Shown here: one piece after another, positions 1-6,430 of the stretch | Position numbering within the stretch: position 1 is the stretch's first letter | Layout of the letters: the number at the start of each line of letters is the position of its first letter | Assembly (NCBI GenBank): GCA_946479055.1 | Contig: CAMLEX010000258.1 | Coordinates: 1-7,021 of the forward strand | Source of the DNA: an uncultured Bacteroidota bacterium | Lineage (GTDB): Bacteria > Bacteroidota > Bacteroidia > Chitinophagales > Chitinophagaceae | Reading direction: 5' to 3' | Length of the DNA: 7,021 bases | The notes under the pieces: model-generated | Told to the model about the DNA's origin: nothing | Database searches by the model: none | Seen by the model: only the letters and a program-made list of their open reading frames with translations | Translations under genes and position numbers: made by a program

Positions 1-16
1 ATCAATATTTTTTTAC

Positions 17-1438
17 TTATTGTAATGATCTATAAAGATCAATATATTGTTGGGCTGACGAATCCCATGAATGATCGATAGTCATCATATGACTTCTCAT
101 CCACTGATACAGATCTGGTTTGTTTGTATAAAGATCGATAGCACGGCCAACAGAATAAGTAATATCACCGACGCTTGCCTGGTCGAATCGTATACCAAAC
201 CCCTGCCAATCACCAAAGTCCTTGATAGTATCTTTCAACCCCCCTATGCTTCTCACCATAGGTACAGTGCCATAGCGCAATGCATACATCTGGTTCAATC
301 CACAGGGTTCTACACGGCTGGGCATTAATAAAAAATCAGAACCAGCATATATCATGTGGCTTAATGGTTCGCTATAACCGATATAAGAATTATAATAACC
401 ATTGAACTGGTGTTTCATATGATCCAGCTGTTCTTCCAGGTGAGACTCCCCTGAGCCTAAAATCAAAAAATTAGCTTTACCATGATGATGATAGATAGAT
501 TGACTGATAGCATCAGGTAAAAGATCCGCTGCCTTCTCTCCTACCAATCTTCCAATAAAGGCTATAAGCGGCTTTTCGGGATCAAGACCAAACTGGCCGC
601 AGATTTCCTTTTTATTTTTCTTCTTTCCTTTTTCTACTAATTCTTTATCGTAGTTTTTTGCCAGGTAATTATCTGTAAGCGGGTCCCAAACCTCTGTATC
701 AATTCCATTTAATACACCAAAGCTTTTTCCTTTTTCGTATTCAAATAAATTTTCCAATCCATTGGCTGAATGTTTTAATTCATCAAGATAACTATGACTA
801 ACGGTGGTTACTTTTCCCGCACATTTTACGCCGGCAGCCATTGGATTAATGGTATTGTTCCAATCCAGCAATCCCCATCTCCAGCTATCATAAGCAGGTA
901 TTAAATAATATTTATCCCAATTGATCCAGCCCTGGTACTGACCATTATGAATCGTAAAAACGGTCGGGACATTTCCTAATTTATTTCTGAAAGCATAGCA
1001 ATGCTTTACCATAAAAGGTATCAGGCCTGTATGATGATCATGGCAATGAATAACATCAGGCGCATGCTCCCATTTGTTAAGCCAGTCGCAAACAGCTATC
1101 TGGAATGCTGCAAACCGTTCGATGTCATCATCATAACTATATATTTTTTCCCTGTCCAATAATCCATTGATATCGACCAGGTAAAGATCAAAGCCAAGTT
1201 TGTTTGTTTTTTCTCTTATGACGCTATAGTGAAACCATTGCGATCCAATATTCTGTCCGCCTTCATGAACCAGTTCCCAACTGTTCTGGTACAAAAACTT
1301 TGTACGGTACATGGGCATCACTACTTTGGTTACATGGCCCAACTCGGCCTGGTATTTTGGTAAAGCTCCTACTACATCGCCCAAACCACCGGCTTTAGCT
1401 ACAGGATAACATTCGGCTGCAACATGTACAATTTCCAT
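17..1438 (-). CDS. glgA: Glycogen synthase, GT5 family (ADP-glucose type)
   Basis: Cytoplasmic enzyme that transfers glucose from ADP-glucose to the non-reducing end of a growing alpha-1,4-glucan. The 473-residue protein is the usual bacterial GlgA length and appears complete. Visible motifs are the N-terminal nucleotide-sugar loop K15-x-GGL (KAGGLGDVV), HCHDHHTGL at 131-139, TIHN with H164 (equivalent of the E. coli active-site histidine), NGID at 244-247, the R297-x4-K302 pair in GRLVGEK (counterpart of the E. coli R300/K305 pair), and EPCGL with catalytic-type E377 followed by YALRYGT and GGLKDT. The ATG at 1438 places the KxGGL loop at the normal distance from the N terminus, and the leader is A/T-rich without a Shine-Dalgarno site. 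The stop is TAA. It is divergent from the sugar transporter, which suggests coordinated sugar uptake and storage. Nothing is missing or broken. Confidence 0.96.
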   Translation of the reverse strand: MEIVHVAAECYPVAKAGGLGDVVGALPKYQAELGHVTKVVMPMYRTKFLYQNSWELVHEGGQNIGSQWFHYSVIREKTNKLGFDLYLVDINGLLDREKIYSYDDDIERFAAFQIAVCDWLNKWEHAPDVIHCHDHHTGLIPFMVKHCYAFRNKLGNVPTVFTIHNGQYQGWINWDKYYLIPAYDSWRWGLLDWNNTINPMAAGVKCAGKVTTVSHSYLDELKHSANGLENLFEYEKGKSFGVLNGIDTEVWDPLTDNYLAKNYDKELVEKGKKKNKKEICGQFGLDPEKPLIAFIGRLVGEKAADLLPDAISQSIYHHHGKANFLILGSGESHLEEQLDHMKHQFNGYYNSYIGYSEPLSHMIYAGSDFLLMPSRVEPCGLNQMYALRYGTVPMVRSIGGLKDTIKDFGDWQGFGIRFDQASVGDITYSVGRAIDLYTNKPDLYQWMRSHMMTIDHSWDSSAQQYIDLYRSLQ

Positions 1439-1569
1439 TCAAATAATATTGTATTAAATAATCTATTTGAAATTAAGTGGTTTTTGTCATTGAACAGTTT
1501 ATAATTAAAAATTTTTCCCTAACCGATTTCTGTTTATTTTCAGCCTTAAAATTAAAATCAACTATTGCT
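1439..1569. promoter_or_regulatory. Divergent intergenic region between glgA and the sugar transporter
   Basis: These 131 AT-rich bases separate two divergent starts, so promoters for both genes should lie here or slightly inside the genes. Bacteroidota housekeeping promoters resemble TTG, about 17-23 bases, TAnnTTTG. The best -7-like match on the plus strand is TCTATTTG at 1462-1469 (one mismatch), but the nearest TTG (1449-1451) is only 10 bases upstream, too close. No convincing minus-strand promoter was seen. A GTG at 1477 is in frame with the transporter and would consume most of this region if used as the start. I do not favour that. Confidence 0.4.
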
Positions 1570-3231
1570 ATGGGTCAACAAGCAAAAATACCTACCAATT
1601 ACGGCGCTCTTGGGACATTGGTCACAGTCTTCTTTTTTTGGGGATTTATTGCTGCCGGTAACAGCGTATTTATTCCTTTTTGCAAACATTATTTTCATCT
1701 TGATCAGTTTCAAAGTCAGTTAATCGATTTCGCTTTTTATACGGCATATTATGTCGGGGCTTTGGTGTTGTTTGCCTATGGGGCTTTTGGTGGTAAAGAT
1801 CTTGTTGGTAAATGGGGCTATAAAAAAAGTATTGTTTATGGATTACTTTTTTCTGCATTGGGTGCTGCTGCTATGATCTTTGCTGTTAACGGAAATAGTT
1901 TTGCCGGCATGCTGATCGGTCTTTTTATTGTTGCTTTAGGATTTTCATTGCAGCAAACAGCGGCTCAACCCTTTGCTATTTTATTAGGTGATCCGGCAAC
2001 AGGTACCAGCCGGGTTAACTTGGGAGGGGGTGTCAATTCATTTGGCACTTCTATTGGCCCACTGGTTGTAGCTCTTGCATTGTTTGGAACCACTGCTGCC
2101 ATAACGGATGAAAAAATTGCATCCCTTAGTTTATCAAAAGTAATTATCCTGTATTCTTTTGTTGGGGCCTTGTTCATTGGTGCAGCTGCTTTATTTTATT
2201 TTTCAAAAAAAGTGCCTTCTGGTATTTTATTGGAAAAAACAGAAAAAGCGAATAAAGCTCTATACACCCTGATAGTAATGACCGTGCTATTGATAATCAT
2301 GTTTGTTCCGGTATTTGATAGTTATAAAACAGATCTGACTAATGCATCTGTTGAAGAAAAGCATTCCATGGAAGCATACCGTTTAAGGTGGTTGATTGGT
2401 GCATTGGCGATAGTGGTGGTTGGATTATTACTTTCGCTGGCCAGTGCAAAAAAGAAATCTGAGGGATGGGGTGCAATGCAATATCCTCAATTGATATTGG
2501 GCATGCTGGCCATCTTTGTATACGTTGGTGTGGAAGTAGCAATCGGTAGTAACCTGGGAGAATTGTTGAGACAGGAAAGCTTTGGTTCTCTTTCAGCTTC
2601 TGAAGCAACGCCTTTTATCGGTATGTACTGGGGTAGTTTAATGATTGGCCGTTGGACGGGTGCGATCAATGCATTTAATTTATCACAAAAGACAAAAACC
2701 ATCTTACAATTCATTGTTCCGTTAATAGCGTTTGGAATTCTGATAGGGATCAACACGCTGGCGCAATATGATATGTCAGCTTTATATTATTATGTCATTT
2801 GTGTGCTGATACAAATAGCAGCTTTCTTCGTCAGTAAAAATAAGCCAGCCAGAACTATGCTGATTTTTAGTTTATTCGGTGTAATAGCTATGGTTATTGG
2901 TTTAATGACCACCGGCACGGTTGCTATTTATGCATTTTTAAGCGGAGGTCTGGTTTGTTCTATCATGTGGCCATCTATCTTTAGTCTATCCATTGCCGGA
3001 TTAGGAAAATATACCTCACAGGGTTCCGCTTTCCTTATCATGATGATCCTTGGCGGTGGCATCATACCGCCGATCCAGGGTAAAATAGCGGACATTATTG
3101 GCATTCACCAGTCTTACATAATAGCGGTTGTTTGCTTCGCCTATCTGGCCTTCTTTGCTTTCGCCGTAAAAGGAATTTTGAGAAAACAGGGTATTGACTA
3201 TGATGCTGAAATAGGCGCCGCAGGGCATTGA
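1570..3231 (+). CDS. MFS sugar transporter, FucP/GluP-like
   Basis: Inner-membrane transporter, probably for glucose or a related hexose. From the ATG at 1570 it is 553 residues. The reading frame is open back to a GTG at 1477, but the extra 31 residues look unlike the family, whose first membrane helix (WGFIAAG, about residues 24-30) begins shortly after this ATG. Family signs are the [11 protein letters not shown] start, the QQTAAQPF stretch (128-135), the NSFGTSIGP segment, and [16 protein letters not shown] early in the C-terminal half. It is about 115 residues longer than E. coli FucP: the central loop holds two additional hydrophobic stretches, near [14 protein letters not shown] and [15 protein letters not shown], suggesting about 14 membrane segments. 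The residues aligned with FucP Asp46 and Glu135 are Ser32 and Gln129. A terminator follows, then a sugar kinase on the same strand. The substrate is inferred only from family and neighbours. Confidence 0.9.
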   Translation: MGQQAKIPTNYGALGTLVTVFFFWGFIAAGNSVFIPFCKHYFHLDQFQSQLIDFAFYTAYYVGALVLFAYGAFGGKDLVGKWGYKKSIVYGLLFSALGAAAMIFAVNGNSFAGMLIGLFIVALGFSLQQTAAQPFAILLGDPATGTSRVNLGGGVNSFGTSIGPLVVALALFGTTAAITDEKIASLSLSKVIILYSFVGALFIGAAALFYFSKKVPSGILLEKTEKANKALYTLIVMTVLLIIMFVPVFDSYKTDLTNASVEEKHSMEAYRLRWLIGALAIVVVGLLLSLASAKKKSEGWGAMQYPQLILGMLAIFVYVGVEVAIGSNLGELLRQESFGSLSASEATPFIGMYWGSLMIGRWTGAINAFNLSQKTKTILQFIVPLIAFGILIGINTLAQYDMSALYYYVICVLIQIAAFFVSKNKPARTMLIFSLFGVIAMVIGLMTTGTVAIYAFLSGGLVCSIMWPSIFSLSIAGLGKYTSQGSAFLIMMILGGGIIPPIQGKIADIIGIHQSYIIAVVCFAYLAFFAFAVKGILRKQGIDYDAEIGAAGH

Positions 3232-3264
3232 TATAAAACCAATTCATTTCCTTCGTACATTAGT

Positions 3265-3297
3265 GCCCCGTTACTAAAACTAACGGGGCTTTATTTT
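3265..3297 (+). terminator. Intrinsic terminator after the sugar transporter
   Basis: A perfect 9-bp stem GCCCCGTTA / TAACGGGGC (3265-3273 with 3281-3289) closes a 7-base loop and is followed by TTTATTTT. It begins 33 bases after the transporter stop. The T tract ends only 12 bases before the kinase start at 3310, so it separates the two genes or acts as a partial attenuator between them. Confidence 0.88.
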
Positions 3298-3309
3298 AAA
3301 TCTGAAAAA

Positions 3310-4284
3310 ATGGCTGAAAAATCTGGATTACAACCACTTGCGATTGGAATAGACATTGGCGGAACGGGTACTAAGTTCGGAATAGTTGACAGAGACGGAA
3401 ATGTTCTTTTTTCCGACGAAATATCTACAAGAACGCATGCAGATGTAAATTCTTTTATTGACGATCTCTATTCAGCTTTATCTGTTTTAATAGAAAAAGC
3501 CGGGGGCATCGGCAGAATGAAAGGAATTGGTGTAGGTGCTCCGAATGGTAATTATTATACAGGTACAATCGAATATGCACCCAATCTTCCCTGGAAAGGA
3601 ATTATCCCTTTAGCCAAGCTTATTGAAAATAAATTCAAACTTCCGGTAACACTGACCAACGACGCCAATGCAGCAGCTATCGGCGAAATGATGTATGGTG
3701 CGGCCAAAGGCATGAAGGATTTTATCATGATCACATTAGGAACAGGTGTTGGTAGCGGTATTGTGGCAAACGGGCATTTGATCTATGGGCATGATGGGTT
3801 TGCCGGAGAACTTGGGCATACTATTATTATTCCCGACGGAAGAATGCACCCGGGTACGGGTAAAAAAGGTTCGCTGGAAAGCTATGCCTCTGCAACCGGG
3901 GTTTGCAATACAGCGATAGAAATGCTGGAAAAATCGGACACCCCCAGTATCTTAAGGGATATTCCTAAAAAAGAACTGGATTCAAAAAAAGTATACGAAG
4001 CTGCAATCAAAGGAGACGAACTGGCCCGTTATATTTATGATTTTACCGGCCGGATACTGGGCCTTGCCCTGGCTAATGCGGTTATGTTTTCAAGCCCTGA
4101 AGCAATTGTACTTTTTGGCGGCTTAACGAAAGCTGGCGACCTTCTTTTAAAACCCACAAAAGAGCATATGGAATCTAACCTGATCCAGGTGTTTCAAAAT
4201 AAGGTGAAGATCCTCATCAGTCATTTGCGGGAATCAGATGCCGCAATATTGGGAGCCAGTGCGCTGGTCTGGGAGACAAAATAA
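3310..4284 (+). CDS. ROK-family sugar kinase, probable glucokinase
   Basis: Cytoplasmic ATP-dependent hexokinase of the ROK family, likely converting glucose to glucose-6-phosphate after uptake by the upstream transporter. The 324-residue length is normal. Domains in order: phosphate-binding loop DIGGTGTK (15-22), TNDANAAAIGE with the probable catalytic base D118, phosphate-2 loop LGTGVGSG (143-150), and the sugar-binding stretch GELGH (166-170) with E190 in GSLESYASATG. The ROK zinc signature CxCGxxGC is absent: the three cysteine positions are P181, T183 and S188, although H170 is kept. A late FGG at the adenosine-binding region is also present. The start is an ATG behind an A-rich leader, with no Shine-Dalgarno site. 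Glucokinase is favoured over N-acetylglucosamine or mannose kinase by context only. The short gap and intervening terminator leave its promoter unclear. Confidence 0.9.
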   Translation: MAEKSGLQPLAIGIDIGGTGTKFGIVDRDGNVLFSDEISTRTHADVNSFIDDLYSALSVLIEKAGGIGRMKGIGVGAPNGNYYTGTIEYAPNLPWKGIIPLAKLIENKFKLPVTLTNDANAAAIGEMMYGAAKGMKDFIMITLGTGVGSGIVANGHLIYGHDGFAGELGHTIIIPDGRMHPGTGKKGSLESYASATGVCNTAIEMLEKSDTPSILRDIPKKELDSKKVYEAAIKGDELARYIYDFTGRILGLALANAVMFSSPEAIVLFGGLTKAGDLLLKPTKEHMESNLIQVFQNKVKILISHLRESDAAILGASALVWETK

Positions 4285-4310
4285 TCATGCTCTATACATG
4301 TAAAAATCTG

Positions 4311-4343
4311 AAGGGTTTCAATTGAAAATTGAGGCCCTTTTTT
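4311..4343 (+). terminator. Intrinsic terminator after the ROK kinase
   Basis: Two 13-base arms (4311-4323 with 4327-4339) around a GAA loop pair along their full length, with two G-U wobbles. The right arm runs into six T residues (4338-4343). It begins 26 bases after the kinase stop and is oriented for plus-strand transcription. Confidence 0.9.
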
Positions 4344-4344
4344 C

Positions 4345-4870
4345 GTTGCTCGCTGCGACTAATAGCTGGTTAAGATTTCATCAATCTCTACTGGTTAAAA
4401 TGGGAATAAATGCGTTAATATTCTATCCTTTCACATCAAAATTCCAAATCCTTTTTGATCGCAATCTCCTTTTTCTTCTTCCAAACATTGGTTTCAAACA
4501 GCGGCGGGGTTTGTTCTTTTTAAAAAGCTAGTGCCTGAATTTCTGCTAATATGGCATATTCAAAATTTACCGACCCTTATCCAAACAGGCTAAAAAATTT
4601 AAGCCAAACCCTTCCCATTTCTTAAACTCTCCCTCCGGAAATTTTTAAACCTTCTCCAAGGATTGCTATAGGCTCAAACCTCCGATTCCTTAAAATTCCT
4701 TTTCCGGTCGAACCCAATAAAAAAAATCAGGCCCCCGCAATTGAACTAAACCGGCCGACCAATACTGGTTTGTAAAATCGCATATCCCTCAACACAACGA
4801 TCAAAATTATTCCTCCTATGAGAAGCAGGGATGGATTGCCGGTTTCAATTATCTCTCCAAAAACAGAAGT
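4345..4870. other. Non-coding spacer with pyrimidine-rich tracts
   Basis: I see no supportable gene here on either strand. Open frames are short, and one plus-strand frame begins inside the preceding terminator. At about 4608-4707 the plus strand carries repeated C/T tracts such as CCCTTCCC, CTCTCCCTCC, CCTTCTCC and CCTTTTCC separated by A/T-rich runs, so the minus strand is purine-rich. A 27-codon minus-strand stretch (4439-4519) ending in TGA reads lysine-rich and could be a gene remnant, but chance is as likely. Confidence 0.5.
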
Positions 4871-5200
4871 TAAGGCGATTTTATATTAAAAATATAAATA
4901 CTTCATAAAAGTATATGTAATAGAATAATCAATAAATCAAACTATAAGCTTATAATCAATCAATTATTATTATTTATTTTATAAAAAATTAGTTCGGCTT
5001 GAAATCTCACTGTTTTGCTATTGAAATACTTCTACATATCTAAATCAATAAATTAAATAATCAACATAAATAATTGATTATTAACTTAAATATTACTTAT
5101 ATTAATGTTTTAAATTTTAGCTTAACTTAAGCCATTTAAAATTTGGAAAATTACTAACTAAATTGGCGTAATAATTTAATGTGATTGGCTTTAATTTTTA
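4871..5200. other. Extremely AT-rich intergenic core (18% GC) with short dyads
   Basis: By hand count 59 of 330 bases are G or C, far below the flanking genes. Stops are dense in every frame and there is no gene. It contains a 12-bp palindrome TATAAGCTTATA (4943-4954), an inverted pair of 8-base arms around AAA (4880-4887 / 4891-4898), and a 9-bp inverted repeat AATAATCAA / TTGATTATT (5056-5064 / 5074-5082). The left arm of that last repeat also occurs directly at 4924-4932. The region may be a promoter-proximal AT tract or a nucleoid-protein binding region. No function can be assigned. Confidence 0.7.
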
Positions 5201-5328
5201 TGGGTTACCATCCCTCCTATGAAAGCCAGAAAAGTTCCGAACCTGGAAACCCCAAAGAAATAAGAAAGGGATACAGGAGGTTTTAAAGCGTCGTACTAAC
5301 AGTATTGCTTCCTCCAGCTGTAAAAAAA

Positions 5329-5357
5329 TGTTAACCATTTTTGCTGTCGTACCTTTA
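5329..5357 (+). promoter_or_regulatory. Candidate Bacteroidota promoter for the small secreted protein
   Basis: TACCTTTA at 5350-5357 matches the Bacteroidota -7 consensus TAnnTTTG in 7 of 8 positions. TGTT at 5329-5332 lies 17 bases upstream as a weak -33-like element. Transcription would begin near 5364, giving a leader of roughly 35 bases before the GTG at 5398. The -33 match is poor, so this is a suggestion only. Confidence 0.3.
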
Positions 5358-5397
5358 GGAAAACCTTTTCGTCATAGTTGCTATAAACCCAACAGCC

Positions 5398-5802
5398 GTG
5401 ATCAGAATTTTACTTATTTCCCTGTTTTGCATAATTGGCCATACCCTTAAAGCACAAAAAGTGGATAGCATTTATTTTCACTTGTATACAGATAGCTTAA
5501 AGAAGGGAACCCATAATTATATTAATGTCGACGGTAAACTGTCAAATGGACAGTGGGTTCCAATGACTGCAAAAGACATCCAGTTCTCTTCTTCAGATTG
5601 TAAATTCTCAGGTAATGAATTGATTGTTCCAATGGATTTTGCCGCAGATAAAATAACGGTCAAAGCTGTTTTAAAAAGCAATCCTTCAATGTCGATAGAG
5701 AAGACGATCTGGGTAAAAAAGAAGCCCGATGGCGAGCTACCAACCCAGGAAGAAGTCCTGAAAGAATTCAGAAAAAAGCCGGTGCGGAAGAGAAGAAATT
5801 AG
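5398..5802 (+). CDS. Small secreted protein of unknown function, GTG start
   Basis: A 134-residue protein I cannot name. The first 19 or so residues form a Sec signal peptide: basic MIR, hydrophobic ILLISLFCIIGHTL, then KAQ with probable cleavage after Ala-Gln near residue 19-20. It would therefore be exported to the periplasm or outside the cell. No lipobox is seen. The mature part (about 21-105) alternates polar and hydrophobic residues like a small beta-sandwich (INVDGKLSNGQWVPM, FSSSDCKFSGNELIVP, KITVKAVLKSNPS). The tail from residue 107 is strongly basic and ends RKKPVRKRRN. GTG at 5398 is the only plausible start: no ATG lies between it and the upstream in-frame TAG at 5356, and the signal peptide begins directly after it. 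Small proteins of this style occur in Bacteroidota. Its 3' end is repeated twice downstream in decayed form. Confidence 0.75.
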   Translation: MIRILLISLFCIIGHTLKAQKVDSIYFHLYTDSLKKGTHNYINVDGKLSNGQWVPMTAKDIQFSSSDCKFSGNELIVPMDFAADKITVKAVLKSNPSMSIEKTIWVKKKPDGELPTQEEVLKEFRKKPVRKRRN

Positions 5803-5880
5803 TGCTGGAAATAAGGACTTCTTTGTTGATAAAAATAATAACTCCTGGAGTATAGTTTGGCTTAAAGCAACCCCTGTTAC

Positions 5881-5903
5881 ACCCTTCTTTGAGGTTCTTT
5901 TTT
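5881..5903 (+). terminator. Weak hairpin plus T tract after the secreted-protein gene
   Basis: ACC (5881-5883) can pair with GGT (5893-5895) across a 9-base loop, followed by C and six T residues. The stem alone is far too short for a confident terminator. It is listed because the same position in the other two repeat units also pairs, with different bases. Confidence 0.3.
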
Positions 5904-5933
5904 GGTCTTTCATTTATTCTTTGCTATCGGAAA

Positions 5934-6030
5934 GAGAAAAGAATCTGGATAAAAAGAAGCCCGATGAAGAGCTACCAACCCTGGAATAAGTCCCAGAAAA
6001 TCCAAAATAATGGTGCAGAAGAAAAAAAAT
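5934..6030 (+). pseudogene. Decayed copy 1 of the secreted protein's C-terminal coding segment
   Basis: This stretch aligns with 5698-5802, the last 34 codons and stop of the secreted-protein gene. It shares ATCTGG, an AAAAAGAAGCCCGAT block, GAGCTACCAACC, GGAA-AAGTCC and GGTGC-GAAGA. One A is missing from the poly-A run, shifting the frame. Where the parent encodes KKKPDGELPTQEEV, this copy reads KRSPMKSYQP. It has no start, no signal peptide and no upstream gene body, so it is a remnant rather than a gene. Confidence 0.65.
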
Positions 6031-6154
6031 ATGTCTTAGAAACAGGACTCCCAAATTAATAATTCCTGAAATTTATGATACTTAAATGTCAGCCTGACTA
6101 CGCCCATTTTTGAGGCGCTCTTTTGGACTTTAAGTAATCCTTTGGTAGCCGAAG

Positions 6155-6240
6155 GAGAAAACAATCTGGTAAAAAAATCCCGATGGCGAGTATACTAAGC
6201 CTGGAAAAGTCCTGAAAAAATTCAGAAAAACTGGTGCGGA
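6155..6240 (+). pseudogene. Decayed copy 2 of the secreted protein's C-terminal coding segment
   Basis: Aligns with 5698-5790 of the intact gene. GAGAAAACAATCTGG is followed at once by TAA in the parental frame. It then keeps CCCGATGGCGAG, AAGTCCTGAAA and ATTCAGAAAAA, which are closer to the intact gene than those of copy 1, and GGTGCGGA before a deletion of about 25 bases. It has no start or signal peptide and is not expressible as the parental tail. Confidence 0.65.
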
Positions 6241-6378
6241 TACACAACTCCCATTCATAATTCCTGGAATTTATACTACTTAAGGTCGGCCTCTAGCTGC
6301 ACTCTTTCATGGTGATTCTTTGAACCTTAAATGTTCAAAACAAGAACAATATAGCCTGAGCTTTACCTCCCCAGCAAT

Positions 6379-6411
6379 AAAAAAAGGGCCGGTTTCTGTT
6401 GAAACCGGCCC
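6379..6411 (-). terminator. Intrinsic terminator of the transaldolase gene
   Basis: A perfect 11-bp stem GGGCCGGTTTC / GAAACCGGCCC (6386-6396 with 6401-6411) closes the loop TGTT. Seven A residues at 6379-6385 become the U tract when read on the minus strand. It begins 19 bases after the minus-strand stop codon. On the plus strand it lacks a T run beyond TT, so it is mainly a minus-strand terminator. Confidence 0.93.
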
Positions 6412-6430
6412 TTCGTATATAAGAGTTTAG

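Larger units (their letters stand above)
5698..6345 (+). repeat. Degenerate three-unit tandem repeat including the 3' end of the secreted-protein gene
   Basis: Three diverged direct units begin at 5698, 5934 and 6155 (spacing 236 and 221 bases), each opening with GAGAA, a short variable stretch, then ATCTGG. Shared landmarks in order are the AAGCCCGAT or ATCCCGAT block, GAGCTACCAACC or its variant, AAGTCC, GGTGC(A/G)GA, a CTCC / CCTG(G/A) A (A/G) block, GCTTAAA or CTTAA, and a T-rich tail. In unit 1 the first 105 bases encode the gene's C terminus; the remainder is downstream DNA. Similarity also reaches about 20 bases upstream of each unit start (AATCCTT-like). Unit 3 has lost roughly 25 bases after GGTGCGGA. 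The array looks like an old tandem duplication. Confidence 0.8.

Noticed and set aside
71..328. Open frame on the plus strand opposite glgA
   Set aside because: It is the antisense shadow of a well-conserved glgA and has no features of its own.
1477..1569. A 31-residue N-terminal extension of the transporter from GTG
   Set aside because: The ATG at 1570 places the first helix correctly for the family, and the extension would use up the divergent promoter region.
4322..4531. A plus-strand 69-codon open frame with a TTG start
   Set aside because: It begins inside the kinase terminator hairpin, has no family-like motif and no leader, and its composition looks like the spacer.
4574..4584. TTATCCAAA, one mismatch from a DnaA box, near an AT-rich region, suggesting a replication origin
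   Set aside because: Only one near-match was seen, and none of dnaA, dnaN, parAB or gidA is present. An origin needs a cluster of boxes.
5200..5290. Inverted CCTCCT / AGGAGG (5213-5218, 5275-5280) as terminal repeats of a small mobile element
   Set aside because: Only 6 bp pair, there is no target duplication around them, and the stem competes with an equally weak ATCCC / GGGAT pairing.
5698..6345. CRISPR-like array because of regular repeats
   Set aside because: The repeats are long, diverged, about 220-236 bases apart and contain coding sequence. There are no short identical repeats and no cas genes.
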